Shown in pieces: positions 1-7,465 of a stretch of 41,062 bases of DNA; position 1 is the first letter of the stretch; every line of letters starts with the position of its first letter. The position numbers and the translations under genes were made by a program. Below the pieces are notes generated by a model. The model made no database searches. It was not told the origin of the DNA and saw only the letters and a program-made list of their open reading frames with translations. Origin of the DNA: an uncultured Nitrosomonas sp. (GTDB lineage Bacteria; Pseudomonadota; Gammaproteobacteria; Burkholderiales; Nitrosomonadaceae); assembly GCA_902826055.1 (NCBI GenBank), contig CADEDJ010000028.1, forward strand, positions 1 to 41,062, written 5' to 3'.

Positions 1-330
1 GCTCAATTTGTTTGAAAAACGTGATTTGATGACTTTATTGCGAGGTGATCCGCCAAACCTTAATCACACCTCTGATTTTCAGATGTCTCTACTGTGAAAG
101 TTAATGGGACAGTAGTGATGCTGTGTGGTTGAGATTTCGCACGGTAAAGCTTGCCAAGCAAGCCGTATGTAATCGCGGCTACCGCGGCAAACGTGAAGTC
201 AATGGAACGCTTCGGCGATCGTATTAATCTGCTGATCTAAGATGGCGATTGATGTGGTTTTTCAGGGCCGACTAATTAATTATTTCTGTTATTTAAGGTT
301 TCTAAGAAATAAAGTCTTGCAAGAATCTCA
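1..330. other. Gene-free left edge with mobile-element debris
   Basis: No intact gene is visible here. The stretch holds a short decayed transposase fragment (147-227, listed separately) and an inverted repeat, CTACTGT at 89-95 with ACAGTAG at 109-115. Its right end also holds half of a 9-bp inverted repeat (AATCTCATT 324-332 with AATGAGATT 351-359) that spans the stop codon of the next gene. That hairpin could slow or end leftward transcription, but it has no U-run after it. The rest is unassigned. Confidence 0.5.
147..227 (+). pseudogene. IS5-family transposase remnant
   Basis: This 26-codon open stretch contains CNRGYRGKREVNGT, which matches the D-R-G-Y-R-G-x-x-x-x-x-G-T motif near the DDE catalytic core of IS5/IS1106-type transposases. 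The usual aspartate before RGYRG reads as asparagine. The frame then hits a stop after LRRSY, and no upstream or downstream transposase sequence could be followed. It is therefore a decayed fragment and not a working element. The call rests on one motif, so another DDE family is possible. Confidence 0.42.
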
Positions 331-2007
331 TTATAAACGTGACCATTCCCAATGAGATTGGGTCGAAGTATCGATATTAAATTGCGGGCTTTTCGTTATC
401 CAGCCTTGTGGAGATTGATAGAGAATATAGCCCTCGAGTGTTTTGCGTGGATAAGAGTGTGCGCCGTGGGGCGGGAGTGAAAAGAACCCTTGATTGTTAA
501 TCATAATTGTATATTCTCCATCTACATAGGGACCTAGACGCCACTCGACTTTTAATTTCTCAAAATTTAAACTTACTGATAATTCCCGATCGATTAGTCT
601 GCTGCGGTAGTCTGTAATCTTATCTGTTACTGATGAAGTAACATTCTCTATACAGTGGCAATGATCGCTATAACTCCACACACTATGAGTCGTTAGATCG
701 ATCGTTGCTAACTGTTCAATGTCGGGAATAATGCTTGCCCGATCCGGGCTCGATGGCAACAAGTGCTTCTGTGCTGCTACCGCACCTGGCAGAACTGCAC
801 CGAAGTAATAATCGAAGTCCGGTGCGATGTATACTTGATTGGCGTTGCTGCTTAACATGAACTGGTAAGATTGTTCGGTTGGTGCCGCGACTTTTGATAA
901 GTTTTGTTGCTCGGTGCGGGAATGCGCCAAATTTATGCTGACTAGTACGACGCATGCGAGCCATGCCAAATTTTTATTGATTTTGTTAGCGAAAATAGAA
1001 AGCAAACAGGCTAACAAGATCGATAATCCCCATCCTGCCAGAAATAAATAACGGTCTGCTGCAGTGACACCCGGGAAGCTCACTAATGGAATAAGTGGGA
1101 ATAAAATTGCGCCCACTGCTACCAGCGTCAATTTCCAGTTAACTTGCTTATAGCTTATGAGCAATAACATGATCATGATCGTTATCGCAAGTTTTCCAAT
1201 CAGATGATTTCCAAATAACAAAAGCGGAATATTGCCGAATGTTTCGAGAATCAGAAACAAATCATAATTGCCGTGCAAATTGTAGCCGCCGAATAATCGT
1301 CCAAGCACTTGAAAGCGCCAGAAAATATAGATCATAAACACGCTAAGAAAAGCAATAGAAAATCTTAACCGGCTTTTAAGTGTTCCTGCGGGCAGGAAAG
1401 GCAAAATAACAACGAGTGGAACATAAATTTCTTTGCAGGTTACTGCGAGTAAATAAAAAAATGCACCGATAAGTGCATACCGGTTTTGCTCAAGACGCAC
1501 TGCGCATACAAAGGCATAAAGTGCGATGACAACAAATAGCAAGCCGCTGGAATAGTGGCCGGTCATAATTTCATTAGCGATGTGAACCGTTGGTGCGCCA
1601 ATCATAAATACTATCGCGCCGATCAAAGACCAAGCAGGAGCAATCCACAGCTTTAGAAGGAAAAAAGTTGCGATGCTAGTCAAGCCGATTATGATCAATT
1701 GATGAATATAGAATCCGCTAGGGTTCAACCCAAACAATGATAAATTGATGTCGTAGAACAATGCGTTCCAAGGCGTTAAGTTCGCGCCCGATTGAAGCCG
1801 GGTAATCTCCGAAATGAAAAAATATTGCCAAGGTGAATAGGTACTTGCAAAATTCAGGTGATCGCCATCATCGAATCGCCATCCTGCTGATAATACGTTG
1901 TAATAAAAACCAATGCAGAGTACGGCTAGTAAAAAAACAGCAATGACTGTTTGGGCTAAAGTGAACTGCCGGTAAGGAGAAGTAAGTTTCAACCCAGGTT
2001 TTTCCAT
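331..2007 (-). CDS. Polytopic membrane glycosyltransferase-like protein (GT-C type, gtrC position)
   Basis: About 558 residues with many hydrophobic segments (roughly ten or more membrane helices over residues 18-370) and a soluble C-terminal tail of about 190 residues. The first extracytoplasmic loop after helix 1 carries RFDDGDH, an acidic cluster where GT-C transferases keep their catalytic aspartate. It is the third gene of a leftward cassette behind a GtrB-like transferase and a GtrA-like protein. That is the position of the serotype-specific transferase (gtrC type), which moves a sugar from polyprenyl phosphate to a surface glycan. The substrate cannot be told. The start chosen is ATG at 2007; a TTG two codons upstream (2013) is possible. 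The gene overlaps the end of gtrA by about 19 bases, which suggests translational coupling. Confidence 0.6.
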   Translation of the reverse strand: MEKPGLKLTSPYRQFTLAQTVIAVFLLAVLCIGFYYNVLSAGWRFDDGDHLNFASTYSPWQYFFISEITRLQSGANLTPWNALFYDINLSLFGLNPSGFYIHQLIIIGLTSIATFFLLKLWIAPAWSLIGAIVFMIGAPTVHIANEIMTGHYSSGLLFVVIALYAFVCAVRLEQNRYALIGAFFYLLAVTCKEIYVPLVVILPFLPAGTLKSRLRFSIAFLSVFMIYIFWRFQVLGRLFGGYNLHGNYDLFLILETFGNIPLLLFGNHLIGKLAITIMIMLLLISYKQVNWKLTLVAVGAILFPLIPLVSFPGVTAADRYLFLAGWGLSILLACLLSIFANKINKNLAWLACVVLVSINLAHSRTEQQNLSKVAAPTEQSYQFMLSSNANQVYIAPDFDYYFGAVLPGAVAAQKHLLPSSPDRASIIPDIEQLATIDLTTHSVWSYSDHCHCIENVTSSVTDKITDYRSRLIDRELSVSLNFEKLKVEWRLGPYVDGEYTIMINNQGFFSLPPHGAHSYPRKTLEGYILYQSPQGWITKSPQFNIDTSTQSHWEWSRL

Positions 2008-2375
2008 GTCCAATTCTTATGAACGAGAAAAGTAAGCAGCGGAAGGAAAATGAAAGATAAGAAAACGCCCGCAAGATAGTGCCAATGCAGAGCTTCGCTT
2101 ATCATGATGGCAATTAATGAAACGGCTAATCCGGCGAGGGATACTGTCAGGAATCGCAGGTAACGTTGCTTGGTAAGAATGGTGCGAAATGACCAGCGGC
2201 TATTGGCCCAAAAAGAGAAAAGATTTGCGCTCATGAATGCAATGCCATTGGCTGGTAGCGGATGCACAAACAATAATTCGACTAATCCGGTAACGATGAT
2301 CAGATGAATGAGTGTGTTTACGATACCGATCAGAGAAAAGCCGGTAAGTTGCCGGCCCGCTTCACGGCTAAACAT
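1989..2375 (-). CDS. GtrA-family membrane protein (putative polyprenyl-linked sugar flippase)
   Basis: A 128-residue protein with four hydrophobic segments, opening with a short basic stretch and ending in the HKNWTWKN-type tail typical of GtrA-like proteins. A second family-type stretch, FWANSRWSF, sits in the middle. GtrA proteins are thought to move polyprenyl-phosphate-linked glucose across the inner membrane. I place the start at ATG 2375 because GGAG lies 9 bases upstream, inside the end of the preceding gene. That makes an 8-base overlap with its stop (ATGTTTAG). An upstream ATG at 2393 (MAEKVKMF) and a TTG at 2471 are in frame but lack a ribosome site. It lies between the GtrB-like and GT-C-like genes, as in Gtr glucosylation cassettes. 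Confidence 0.72.
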   Translation of the reverse strand: MFSREAGRQLTGFSLIGIVNTLIHLIIVTGLVELLFVHPLPANGIAFMSANLFSFWANSRWSFRTILTKQRYLRFLTVSLAGLAVSLIAIMISEALHWHYLAGVFLSFIFLPLLTFLVHKNWTWKNLG

Positions 2376-3342
2376 CTTGACTTTCTCCGCCATAACGTTG
2401 TCTGACGATATAGATTGGCCGCTGCTTGCTTTCACTGTAAATACGGCCGATATACTCTCCCAGTACGCCAATTCCCATTAATTGAATGCCACCAAGGAAG
2501 AGTATCGCGGTTAACAACGATGCGTAACCAGGCACATCAATACCGAAAACAAGTGTTTTGAGTATAATCCAGGAACCATAAATGAGTGCCAGAAAAGCTA
2601 CGGTGAAGCCGGTATACGCCCACACTGCAAGAGGAGCCGTACTAAAGCTGGTGATTCCTTCTAATGCCAGGATCCATAAATGCCGTGCGCTAAATGAGGA
2701 TTTCCCGGTTGTGCGCGGTTCGGCGGTAAATTCAACGATACTTTGCCTGAATCCTACCCAAGCAAATAAGCCTTTCATAAAGCGCCTGCGTTCGGGTAAA
2801 CGTTTTATTGCATCCACAACCCGTTTATCCATCAAACGGAAATCACCAACATCTTTGGGAATCGCACACTCAGCTATACGGTTATGCAATTGATAAAACC
2901 ATTGCGTAACTATGCGTTGCACAGGATGATCAGTTTCTCGTGACTTGCGCCGGGCCAGAACGACATCGCTACCATTTTCCCATTGTTTGATCATATCCAG
3001 GATCACCTCGGGCGGATGCTGTAAATCCGCATCCAGCGGAATGACGGCATCACCCTTCGCGGCATCGATACCGGCCGTGAGAGCCGCTTCTTTGCCGAAG
3101 TTTCGTGATAATTCTATTGCTACGATTCGTGAATTATGCACTGCATGACGGCAAAGTACCTCTAATGTGTTATCGGAGCTGCCATCATCAATGCAGATAA
3201 TTTCATGGTCGTAATTTTGTAGATTAAATAACACCTTATTTAATCGGATGAAAAAGGCATCCAATCCATTTCCTTCGTTGAAACAAGGTACGATAATGGA
3301 TATTCGGCGAACAGGGGTGTCAAGGGGGTGTGAATTAGAAAT
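2368..3342 (-). CDS. GtrB-like polyprenyl-phosphate glycosyltransferase (GT2), apparent AUU start
   Basis: A family 2 glycosyltransferase that should load a sugar from a nucleotide donor onto undecaprenyl phosphate on the cytoplasmic face. Counting from the ATT at 3342, the protein has 324 residues. It shows the N-terminal strand and ISIIVPCFNEGNG (about 14-26), DDGSSD (about 52-57), DADLQHP (about 104-110, metal/donor site), two C-terminal membrane helices and the closing GEYIGRIYSESKQRP signature. The only canonical start is an internal TTG at 3264, which would remove the first strand and the PCFNEG motif. The frame stays open upstream to a TAG at 3370-3372 with no ATG, GTG or TTG. An ATT at 3342 has GAGG 7 bases upstream and a good promoter just before it, so AUU initiation, or a mutated or misread ATG, is likely. 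Confidence 0.75.
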   Translation of the reverse strand: MSNSHPLDTPVRRISIIVPCFNEGNGLDAFFIRLNKVLFNLQNYDHEIICIDDGSSDNTLEVLCRHAVHNSRIVAIELSRNFGKEAALTAGIDAAKGDAVIPLDADLQHPPEVILDMIKQWENGSDVVLARRKSRETDHPVQRIVTQWFYQLHNRIAECAIPKDVGDFRLMDKRVVDAIKRLPERRRFMKGLFAWVGFRQSIVEFTAEPRTTGKSSFSARHLWILALEGITSFSTAPLAVWAYTGFTVAFLALIYGSWIILKTLVFGIDVPGYASLLTAILFLGGIQLMGIGVLGEYIGRIYSESKQRPIYIVRQRYGGESQDV

Positions 3343-3368
3343 TTCAAAACCTCGTTGGATGTTTTGGG

Positions 3369-3397
3369 ACTATAGCAAAATGCTTTTGAAGGTTCAA
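3369..3397 (-). promoter_or_regulatory. Sigma70-type promoter of the gtr-like cassette
   Basis: On the minus strand, TTGAAC (3397-3392) and TATAGT (3374-3369) are separated by 17 bases. The matches to TTGACA and TATAAT are 4/6 and 5/6. Transcription would begin near 3362, leaving about 20 untranslated bases before the ATT codon at 3342, with GAGG at 3353-3350 between them. The position supports translation starting at or near that ATT. Confidence 0.5.
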
Positions 3398-3928
3398 GAA
3401 TGGTCCTTATTGCTATTAGAGATTTGAGCGGGTACACCTTAATTGCTGCCTTACTTATTATTCATATCCAAAATTAATGAAGTAATTCTTTACTATCAAA
3501 AACACTAATTTTTCCGTATTCACTAACTTAGTTATTACGGAGATGTTCTACATTATTACTTCATGGGTTTGTTATTGAATCTGTCTTAGTCATCCTTTTT
3601 TAAATACTTCAATAAACTTATGGTGTGAATCTATTTCTCATTCCATGATAAAAAATAAATAGAAACATAATGTTATTTATTTCAATCAATATATGGTTTG
3701 GGTTTGTAAGCTTATAAGTAATTTTTGGGGGGGGAGTTATTGCTGGAATCCATTGTTTTATTTTTTCATGAAATAGAAAACTTATTTGTTTGCTCAATGG
3801 AATTATCAGAATAAGTTAACAATTGTTATTCAATTATTACTCTATCTATTTTATTTATATGAAAATTTTTTGATTATAAGACTGGTATTAAGTCTTTGTC
3901 CTATAAATACAAATTTCCATATTATTGC
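3398..3928. other. AT-rich divergent intergenic region
   Basis: No gene is supported in this stretch. It is strongly AT-rich compared with its neighbours. It contains an interrupted palindrome at 3514-3540 (arms CCGTATTCACTAA and TTAGTTATTACGG around a central C, 11 of 13 positions paired) and a run of eight G at 3727-3734. Short open frames on both strands have no ribosome sites and no recognisable product. It separates the leftward gtr-like cassette from the rightward division cluster and may hold further regulatory sites. Confidence 0.55.
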
Positions 3929-3957
3929 TTGACTATCCATTTTTTTTTGATTAAAGT
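3929..3957 (+). promoter_or_regulatory. mraZ (dcw cluster) promoter
   Basis: TTGACT at 3929-3934 (5/6 to TTGACA) and TAAAGT at 3952-3957 (4/6 to TATAAT) are separated by 17 bases. The last base of the -10 element is the first base of the first TGGG box, so MraZ bound to its boxes would sit on the -10 element and the start region. The predicted transcript starts near 3964, giving a leader of about 65 bases before mraZ. This is the only clear promoter I find for the cluster. Confidence 0.62.
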
Positions 3958-3990
3958 GGGAAACAGTGGGGGAATGTGGGAAAAATTGGT
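3957..3990 (+). promoter_or_regulatory. MraZ operator: TGGG boxes at 10-bp spacing
   Basis: TGGG occurs at 3957, 3967 and 3977, each box followed by one base and a 5-base spacer, with a degenerate fourth copy (TGGT) at 3987. Known MraZ operators are direct TGGGN repeats separated by 5 bases just upstream of mraZ, bound by one face of the ring-shaped MraZ oligomer. The array lies between the -10 element and the mraZ start, which fits autorepression. A further TGGG at 4017 is also in 10-bp phase, but it forms part of the mraZ ribosome-site region. Confidence 0.78.
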
Positions 3991-4028
3991 AAATCTCATG
4001 TCGATTTCCATATTTGTGGGAGAGCGGT

Positions 4029-4475
4029 ATGTTTCGTGGGGTTACGCAACTCAATTTGGATGCAAAAGGCAGGCTTGCGATACCGGTTAAATATCGGGGT
4101 GAGTTAATGTCCTCTTGTGAGGGACGCTTAATTGTTACTGCTGATCCTTCAAAATGCTTGTTAATTTATCCTCTTCCTGCATGGGAACCAATAGAACAAA
4201 AGCTCAATAGTCTTACTAGTTTTGAGCCGAGAATTCGCAGTTTACAAAGATTGCTGGTAGGTAGTGCCAGTGATGTCGAGATGGATACTGCCGGTCGCAT
4301 ATTAGTATCCCCATCGTTACGTCAATTCGCTAGTTTGTCCAAAGAAGTGGTTTTAGTCGGCCAGGGTATGAAATTGGAATTGTGGGATGAAAAACAATGG
4401 AATATGCAAATTGAGAGTGCGCTGGTTTTTAATAATGGTGATATGCCGCCTGAATTAGAAGGTTTCTCGCTGTAA
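4029..4475 (+). CDS. mraZ: Transcriptional regulator MraZ
   Basis: A 148-residue protein with two SpoVT/AbrB-like domains, each with the family's D-x-x-G-R core: LDAKGRLAIP near the N-terminus and MDTAGRILVSP in the second half. MraZ forms a ring-shaped oligomer that binds TGGG repeats in front of its own gene and usually represses the dcw cluster. It opens the cluster here, and its operator is visible directly upstream. I chose ATG 4029 because GGAG lies 6 bases upstream and the protein then begins MFRGVTQLNLD as in the family. A TTG at 4014 would add five residues inside the ribosome site. The gap to rsmH is short. Confidence 0.95.
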   Translation: MFRGVTQLNLDAKGRLAIPVKYRGELMSSCEGRLIVTADPSKCLLIYPLPAWEPIEQKLNSLTSFEPRIRSLQRLLVGSASDVEMDTAGRILVSPSLRQFASLSKEVVLVGQGMKLELWDEKQWNMQIESALVFNNGDMPPELEGFSL

Positions 4476-4491
4476 CTAAGTGATATTGCAA

Positions 4492-5436
4492 ATGCACGTT
4501 CCGGTTTTGCTGCATGAAGCGGTTGATGCATTAGCAATAAAACCGGATGGGATTTATGTGGATGGCACATTTGGCCGCGGAGGTCATAGCCGTTTAATTC
4601 TGTCGCGGCTTGGTGAAAATGGCAGGTTAATCTCGTTGGATAGAGATCCCGACGCAATTCTGGCCGGTGAGAGGGTTGCGGATAAACGATTCTGCATCAG
4701 GCATAGCAGTTTTTCCGGTATGCCAGGGGTGCTGCAGGAAAAGGGTGTTGCAAAGATTGATGGCTTATTGCTGGATTTGGGTGTTTCGTCGCCGCAACTG
4801 GAAGAAATTTCGCGTGGATTTAGTTTTCGTGTTGCTGGACCGCTCGATATGCGTATGGATACAAGTAGTGGGCAGACTGCAGCAGAATGGCTTGGCTGTG
4901 TTGCAGAAGATCAACTGGAGAAGGTGTTAAGAGAATATGGCGAAGAACGGTATGCTCGGCAGATTGCAAGAGCGATTATTGTGGCAAGAACGCGGCAGCC
5001 TATTGTTACCACATTACAACTTGCCGAAATTGTCGCAACGGTTGTGCGCTCGCGTCAGCGCCAGCGGGAAGTTATGCAGCATCCGGCGACGCGCACTTTT
5101 CAGGCGATACGGATTTATCTCAATCAGGAGCTTGAGGAGTTGTCGCTAGTATTGCCGCAGTGCCTTGAATTGCTTAAGCCGGGAGGGAGGCTGGTGGTGA
5201 TTAGTTTTCATTCATTAGAGGATCGAATTGTTAAGCGATTTATGCGTACTGAGGCAAGTGCTGACGAATTTCCCCGTGGAGTACCACTAAAGGAAAAAGA
5301 ATTGCAAAAACTTAGCCAACAGCGATTAAAGTTAATTGGTAAAGCAATTCGTCCAGGAAAAAATGAAGTGATCGAAAATGTAAGAGCGAGGAGTGCCGTT
5401 ATGCGTGTGGCCGAAAGAATTGCTTTAAGTGAGTAG
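4492..5436 (+). CDS. rsmH: 16S rRNA (cytosine-1402-N4)-methyltransferase RsmH
   Basis: RsmH (MraW) methylates N4 of C1402 in the P-site of the 30S subunit, using S-adenosylmethionine. The 314-residue protein shows the family N-terminus MHVPVLLHEAVDAL, the SAM-binding GTFGRGGHS at about 25-33, a middle DLGVSSPQL segment, FSFR-x-x-GPLDMRMD, and the C-terminal VISFHSLEDRIVK block. Length matches the usual 310-320. ATG 4492 matches known N-termini; an in-frame GTG at 4480 would add four residues. Neither has a strong ribosome site. It is the second gene of the cluster, 16 bases after mraZ and 3 bases before ftsL. Confidence 0.95.
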   Translation: MHVPVLLHEAVDALAIKPDGIYVDGTFGRGGHSRLILSRLGENGRLISLDRDPDAILAGERVADKRFCIRHSSFSGMPGVLQEKGVAKIDGLLLDLGVSSPQLEEISRGFSFRVAGPLDMRMDTSSGQTAAEWLGCVAEDQLEKVLREYGEERYARQIARAIIVARTRQPIVTTLQLAEIVATVVRSRQRQREVMQHPATRTFQAIRIYLNQELEELSLVLPQCLELLKPGGRLVVISFHSLEDRIVKRFMRTEASADEFPRGVPLKEKELQKLSQQRLKLIGKAIRPGKNEVIENVRARSAVMRVAERIALSE

Positions 5437-5439
5437 TGT

Positions 5440-5748
5440 ATGTTCAAGCTGAACATTTTCCTTATATTAGTGTTAATTGCTTGCGCATTGAGTGTGGTGG
5501 CTTCGCAGCATGCTGCACGGAAACTTTTTATGGCGTTGGAAAATGAAAAAGAAATAGAGCGGAAATTTGAGGTGGAATGGGGTAGGTTGCAACTGGAACA
5601 GAGTACATTAATTATGCATGGCCGTATCGAACGTATTGCTAAGGAACACTTAAATATGTTGGTGCCTGCTGCTTCGGATATACAAATTGTATCAATAAGT
5701 ACGGCAGAGAATCAGTCACGATTTGGAGGCCCTAGAAAACGTGATTAA
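5440..5748 (+). CDS. ftsL: Cell division protein FtsL
   Basis: A small bitopic divisome protein of 102 residues. It has a short cytoplasmic N-terminus, one membrane helix at about residues 5-22, and a periplasmic helical stretch (about 25-70) with coiled-coil character. The C-terminus reads RIERIAKEHLNMLVP, typical of FtsL. FtsL pairs with FtsB and recruits and activates FtsW-FtsI. Sequence conservation is low in the family, so position between rsmH and ftsI is strong support. ATG 5440 lies 3 bases after the rsmH stop. The end overlaps the ftsI GTG start by 8 bases. Confidence 0.92.
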   Translation: MFKLNIFLILVLIACALSVVASQHAARKLFMALENEKEIERKFEVEWGRLQLEQSTLIMHGRIERIAKEHLNMLVPAASDIQIVSISTAENQSRFGGPRKRD

Positions 5749-7465
5749 AAAGGACAAACCTTCAATTACGTTATCACTGTGGCGGTCACGCCTGCTGTAT
5801 GGTTTACTGGTGTTGGGATTATTTGGTTTGGTGGGGCGTGCTGCCTATCTACAAGGGATGCACAATGATTTTCTTCAGGAAAAGGGAGAATCAAGGTATA
5901 GCAGAGTTGTGGCAATGAATGCAGATAGGGGCATGATTACTGATCGAAATGGACAGGTGCTTGCAATTAGTTCACCGATAGCATCTGTGTATGCCGATCC
6001 AAAAATAGTAAAAATAACTGCCGAGCAAATAAAACAATTATCCCTCTTGCTTGAAGCAAATAGTAAGGATATCGACGAGCGTATCCACAGAAAAAACAGT
6101 CGGTTCGTTTATTTAAAACGGCAAGTGGTACCGGATACTGCTGAGAAAGTCATGAGGTTAAAGATTCCGGGAGTGTATTTGACTTATGAATCCAAAAGGT
6201 ACTATCCGGAAGGTGAGTTCGCGGCGCATGTACTAGGTTTTACCGATATCAGCGATAAAGGCCAAGAAGGGGTTGAGCGAGGCTGGCAGGAGAAGCTTGC
6301 CGGCGAATTGGGGAGTCGTCGCGTTATTAAAGACAATAAAGGACGGATTATTGAGGATATTGAGAGTATCCGCTTGCCTAAACAAGGGCAGGATTTGATT
6401 CTGTCTATTGATAGAAGAATCCAGTATCGCGCCCATGCGGAATTAAAAGAAGCAATAAAACTTAATAAAGCAAAGGCAGGGAGTATCGTTGTTTTAGATG
6501 CACAGAGTGGTGAAATATTAGCGCTGACCAATTTGCCTGCGTATAACCCAAATAATCGCTCAACAATCAGTAATGAAAAAATTCGTAATCGTGCACTGAT
6601 TGATACTTTTGAGCCTGGTTCCACCTTAAAGCCATTTACGGTAGCAATAGCCATGGAGGTTGGAAAAGTTAACTTCAATACCGTTTTGCAAACATCGCCA
6701 GGGATATTGCAAGTTGGTAGACGAACGATACGCGACATCAATAACAAAGGAGATCTGACGGTTGCGCAGATTATTCAGCAATCCAGCAATGTGGGTACAG
6801 CGAAAATTGCACTCTCACTTGCGCCACAAACAATGTGGGAGATGTTCAATCGCTCGGGGTTTGGAATACTTACAAACTCGGGATTTCCGGGAGAAGCAAG
6901 CGGAATTCTAAGATCCTATAATACCTGGCGTCCAATCGAACAGGCGACCATGTCGTATGGGCATGGTATTTCTACAAGCTTAATGCAACTGGCCCGTGCT
7001 TATACGATTTTCACCAGTGGCGGTGAATTAAAACCTATTTCTCTATTGAAACAAGATATACCAGTAATGGGGCAACGTGTGATTTCTCGTCATACTGCAT
7101 TGGCCATAAGTAACATGCTAGAAATGGCAACTCAGCCTGGTGGCACAGCACCGCTAGCACAAATTAATGGTTACCGTGTTGCCGGTAAAACTGGAACAGC
7201 GCATAAATTGATCGATGGTCAGTATGCGAAGAAACACTATATTTCAACATTTGTCGGTTATGCACCGGCATCAAATCCCCGTTTAATTATAGCAGTAATG
7301 ATAGATGAGCCATCTGCAGGGAAATATTTTGGTGGCGCTGTAGCTGCGCCTGTATTTAGCAAAGTAATGAGTAGTGCTTTACATATTTTGAATATACCTC
7401 CTGATGCGCCCGCTAATAATGTCATTACCTTTACTGCTACGCCCGAAATGGGTGATGAAGGATGA
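5741..7465 (+). CDS. ftsI: Peptidoglycan D,D-transpeptidase FtsI (PBP3)
   Basis: The septal class B penicillin-binding protein that cross-links peptidoglycan at the division site, working with FtsW. The 574-residue protein has one N-terminal membrane anchor, a pedestal/dimerisation domain (about 50-225) and the transpeptidase domain. The active-site motifs counted from the GTG start are STLK with the catalytic serine near 294, SSN near 348-350 and KTGT near 483-486. All three are intact. I prefer GTG 5741, which overlaps the ftsL stop and has GGAGG 11 bases upstream. An in-frame TTG at 5723 would add six residues and lie over that site. Its end shares bases with the murE start (ATGA). Confidence 0.95.
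   Translation: MIKKDKPSITLSLWRSRLLYGLLVLGLFGLVGRAAYLQGMHNDFLQEKGESRYSRVVAMNADRGMITDRNGQVLAISSPIASVYADPKIVKITAEQIKQLSLLLEANSKDIDERIHRKNSRFVYLKRQVVPDTAEKVMRLKIPGVYLTYESKRYYPEGEFAAHVLGFTDISDKGQEGVERGWQEKLAGELGSRRVIKDNKGRIIEDIESIRLPKQGQDLILSIDRRIQYRAHAELKEAIKLNKAKAGSIVVLDAQSGEILALTNLPAYNPNNRSTISNEKIRNRALIDTFEPGSTLKPFTVAIAMEVGKVNFNTVLQTSPGILQVGRRTIRDINNKGDLTVAQIIQQSSNVGTAKIALSLAPQTMWEMFNRSGFGILTNSGFPGEASGILRSYNTWRPIEQATMSYGHGISTSLMQLARAYTIFTSGGELKPISLLKQDIPVMGQRVISRHTALAISNMLEMATQPGGTAPLAQINGYRVAGKTGTAHKLIDGQYAKKHYISTFVGYAPASNPRLIIAVMIDEPSAGKYFGGAVAAPVFSKVMSSALHILNIPPDAPANNVITFTATPEMGDEG

Noticed and set aside
3240..3437. A GTG-start frame on the minus strand covering the 5' end of the gtrB-like gene in another frame, considered as a frameshifted N-terminus
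   Set aside because: The conserved PCFNEG motif is already in frame with the rest of the transferase, so no frameshift is needed. Joining this frame would give an atypical N-terminus.
3727..3734. A run of eight G as a possible phase-variable tract
   Set aside because: It lies in non-coding DNA about 200 bases from the nearest promoter element, so I have no gene for it to switch.
6202..6747. A 181-codon open frame antisense to ftsI
   Set aside because: ftsI is intact and unmistakable here. The antisense frame has no family features and no independent support.
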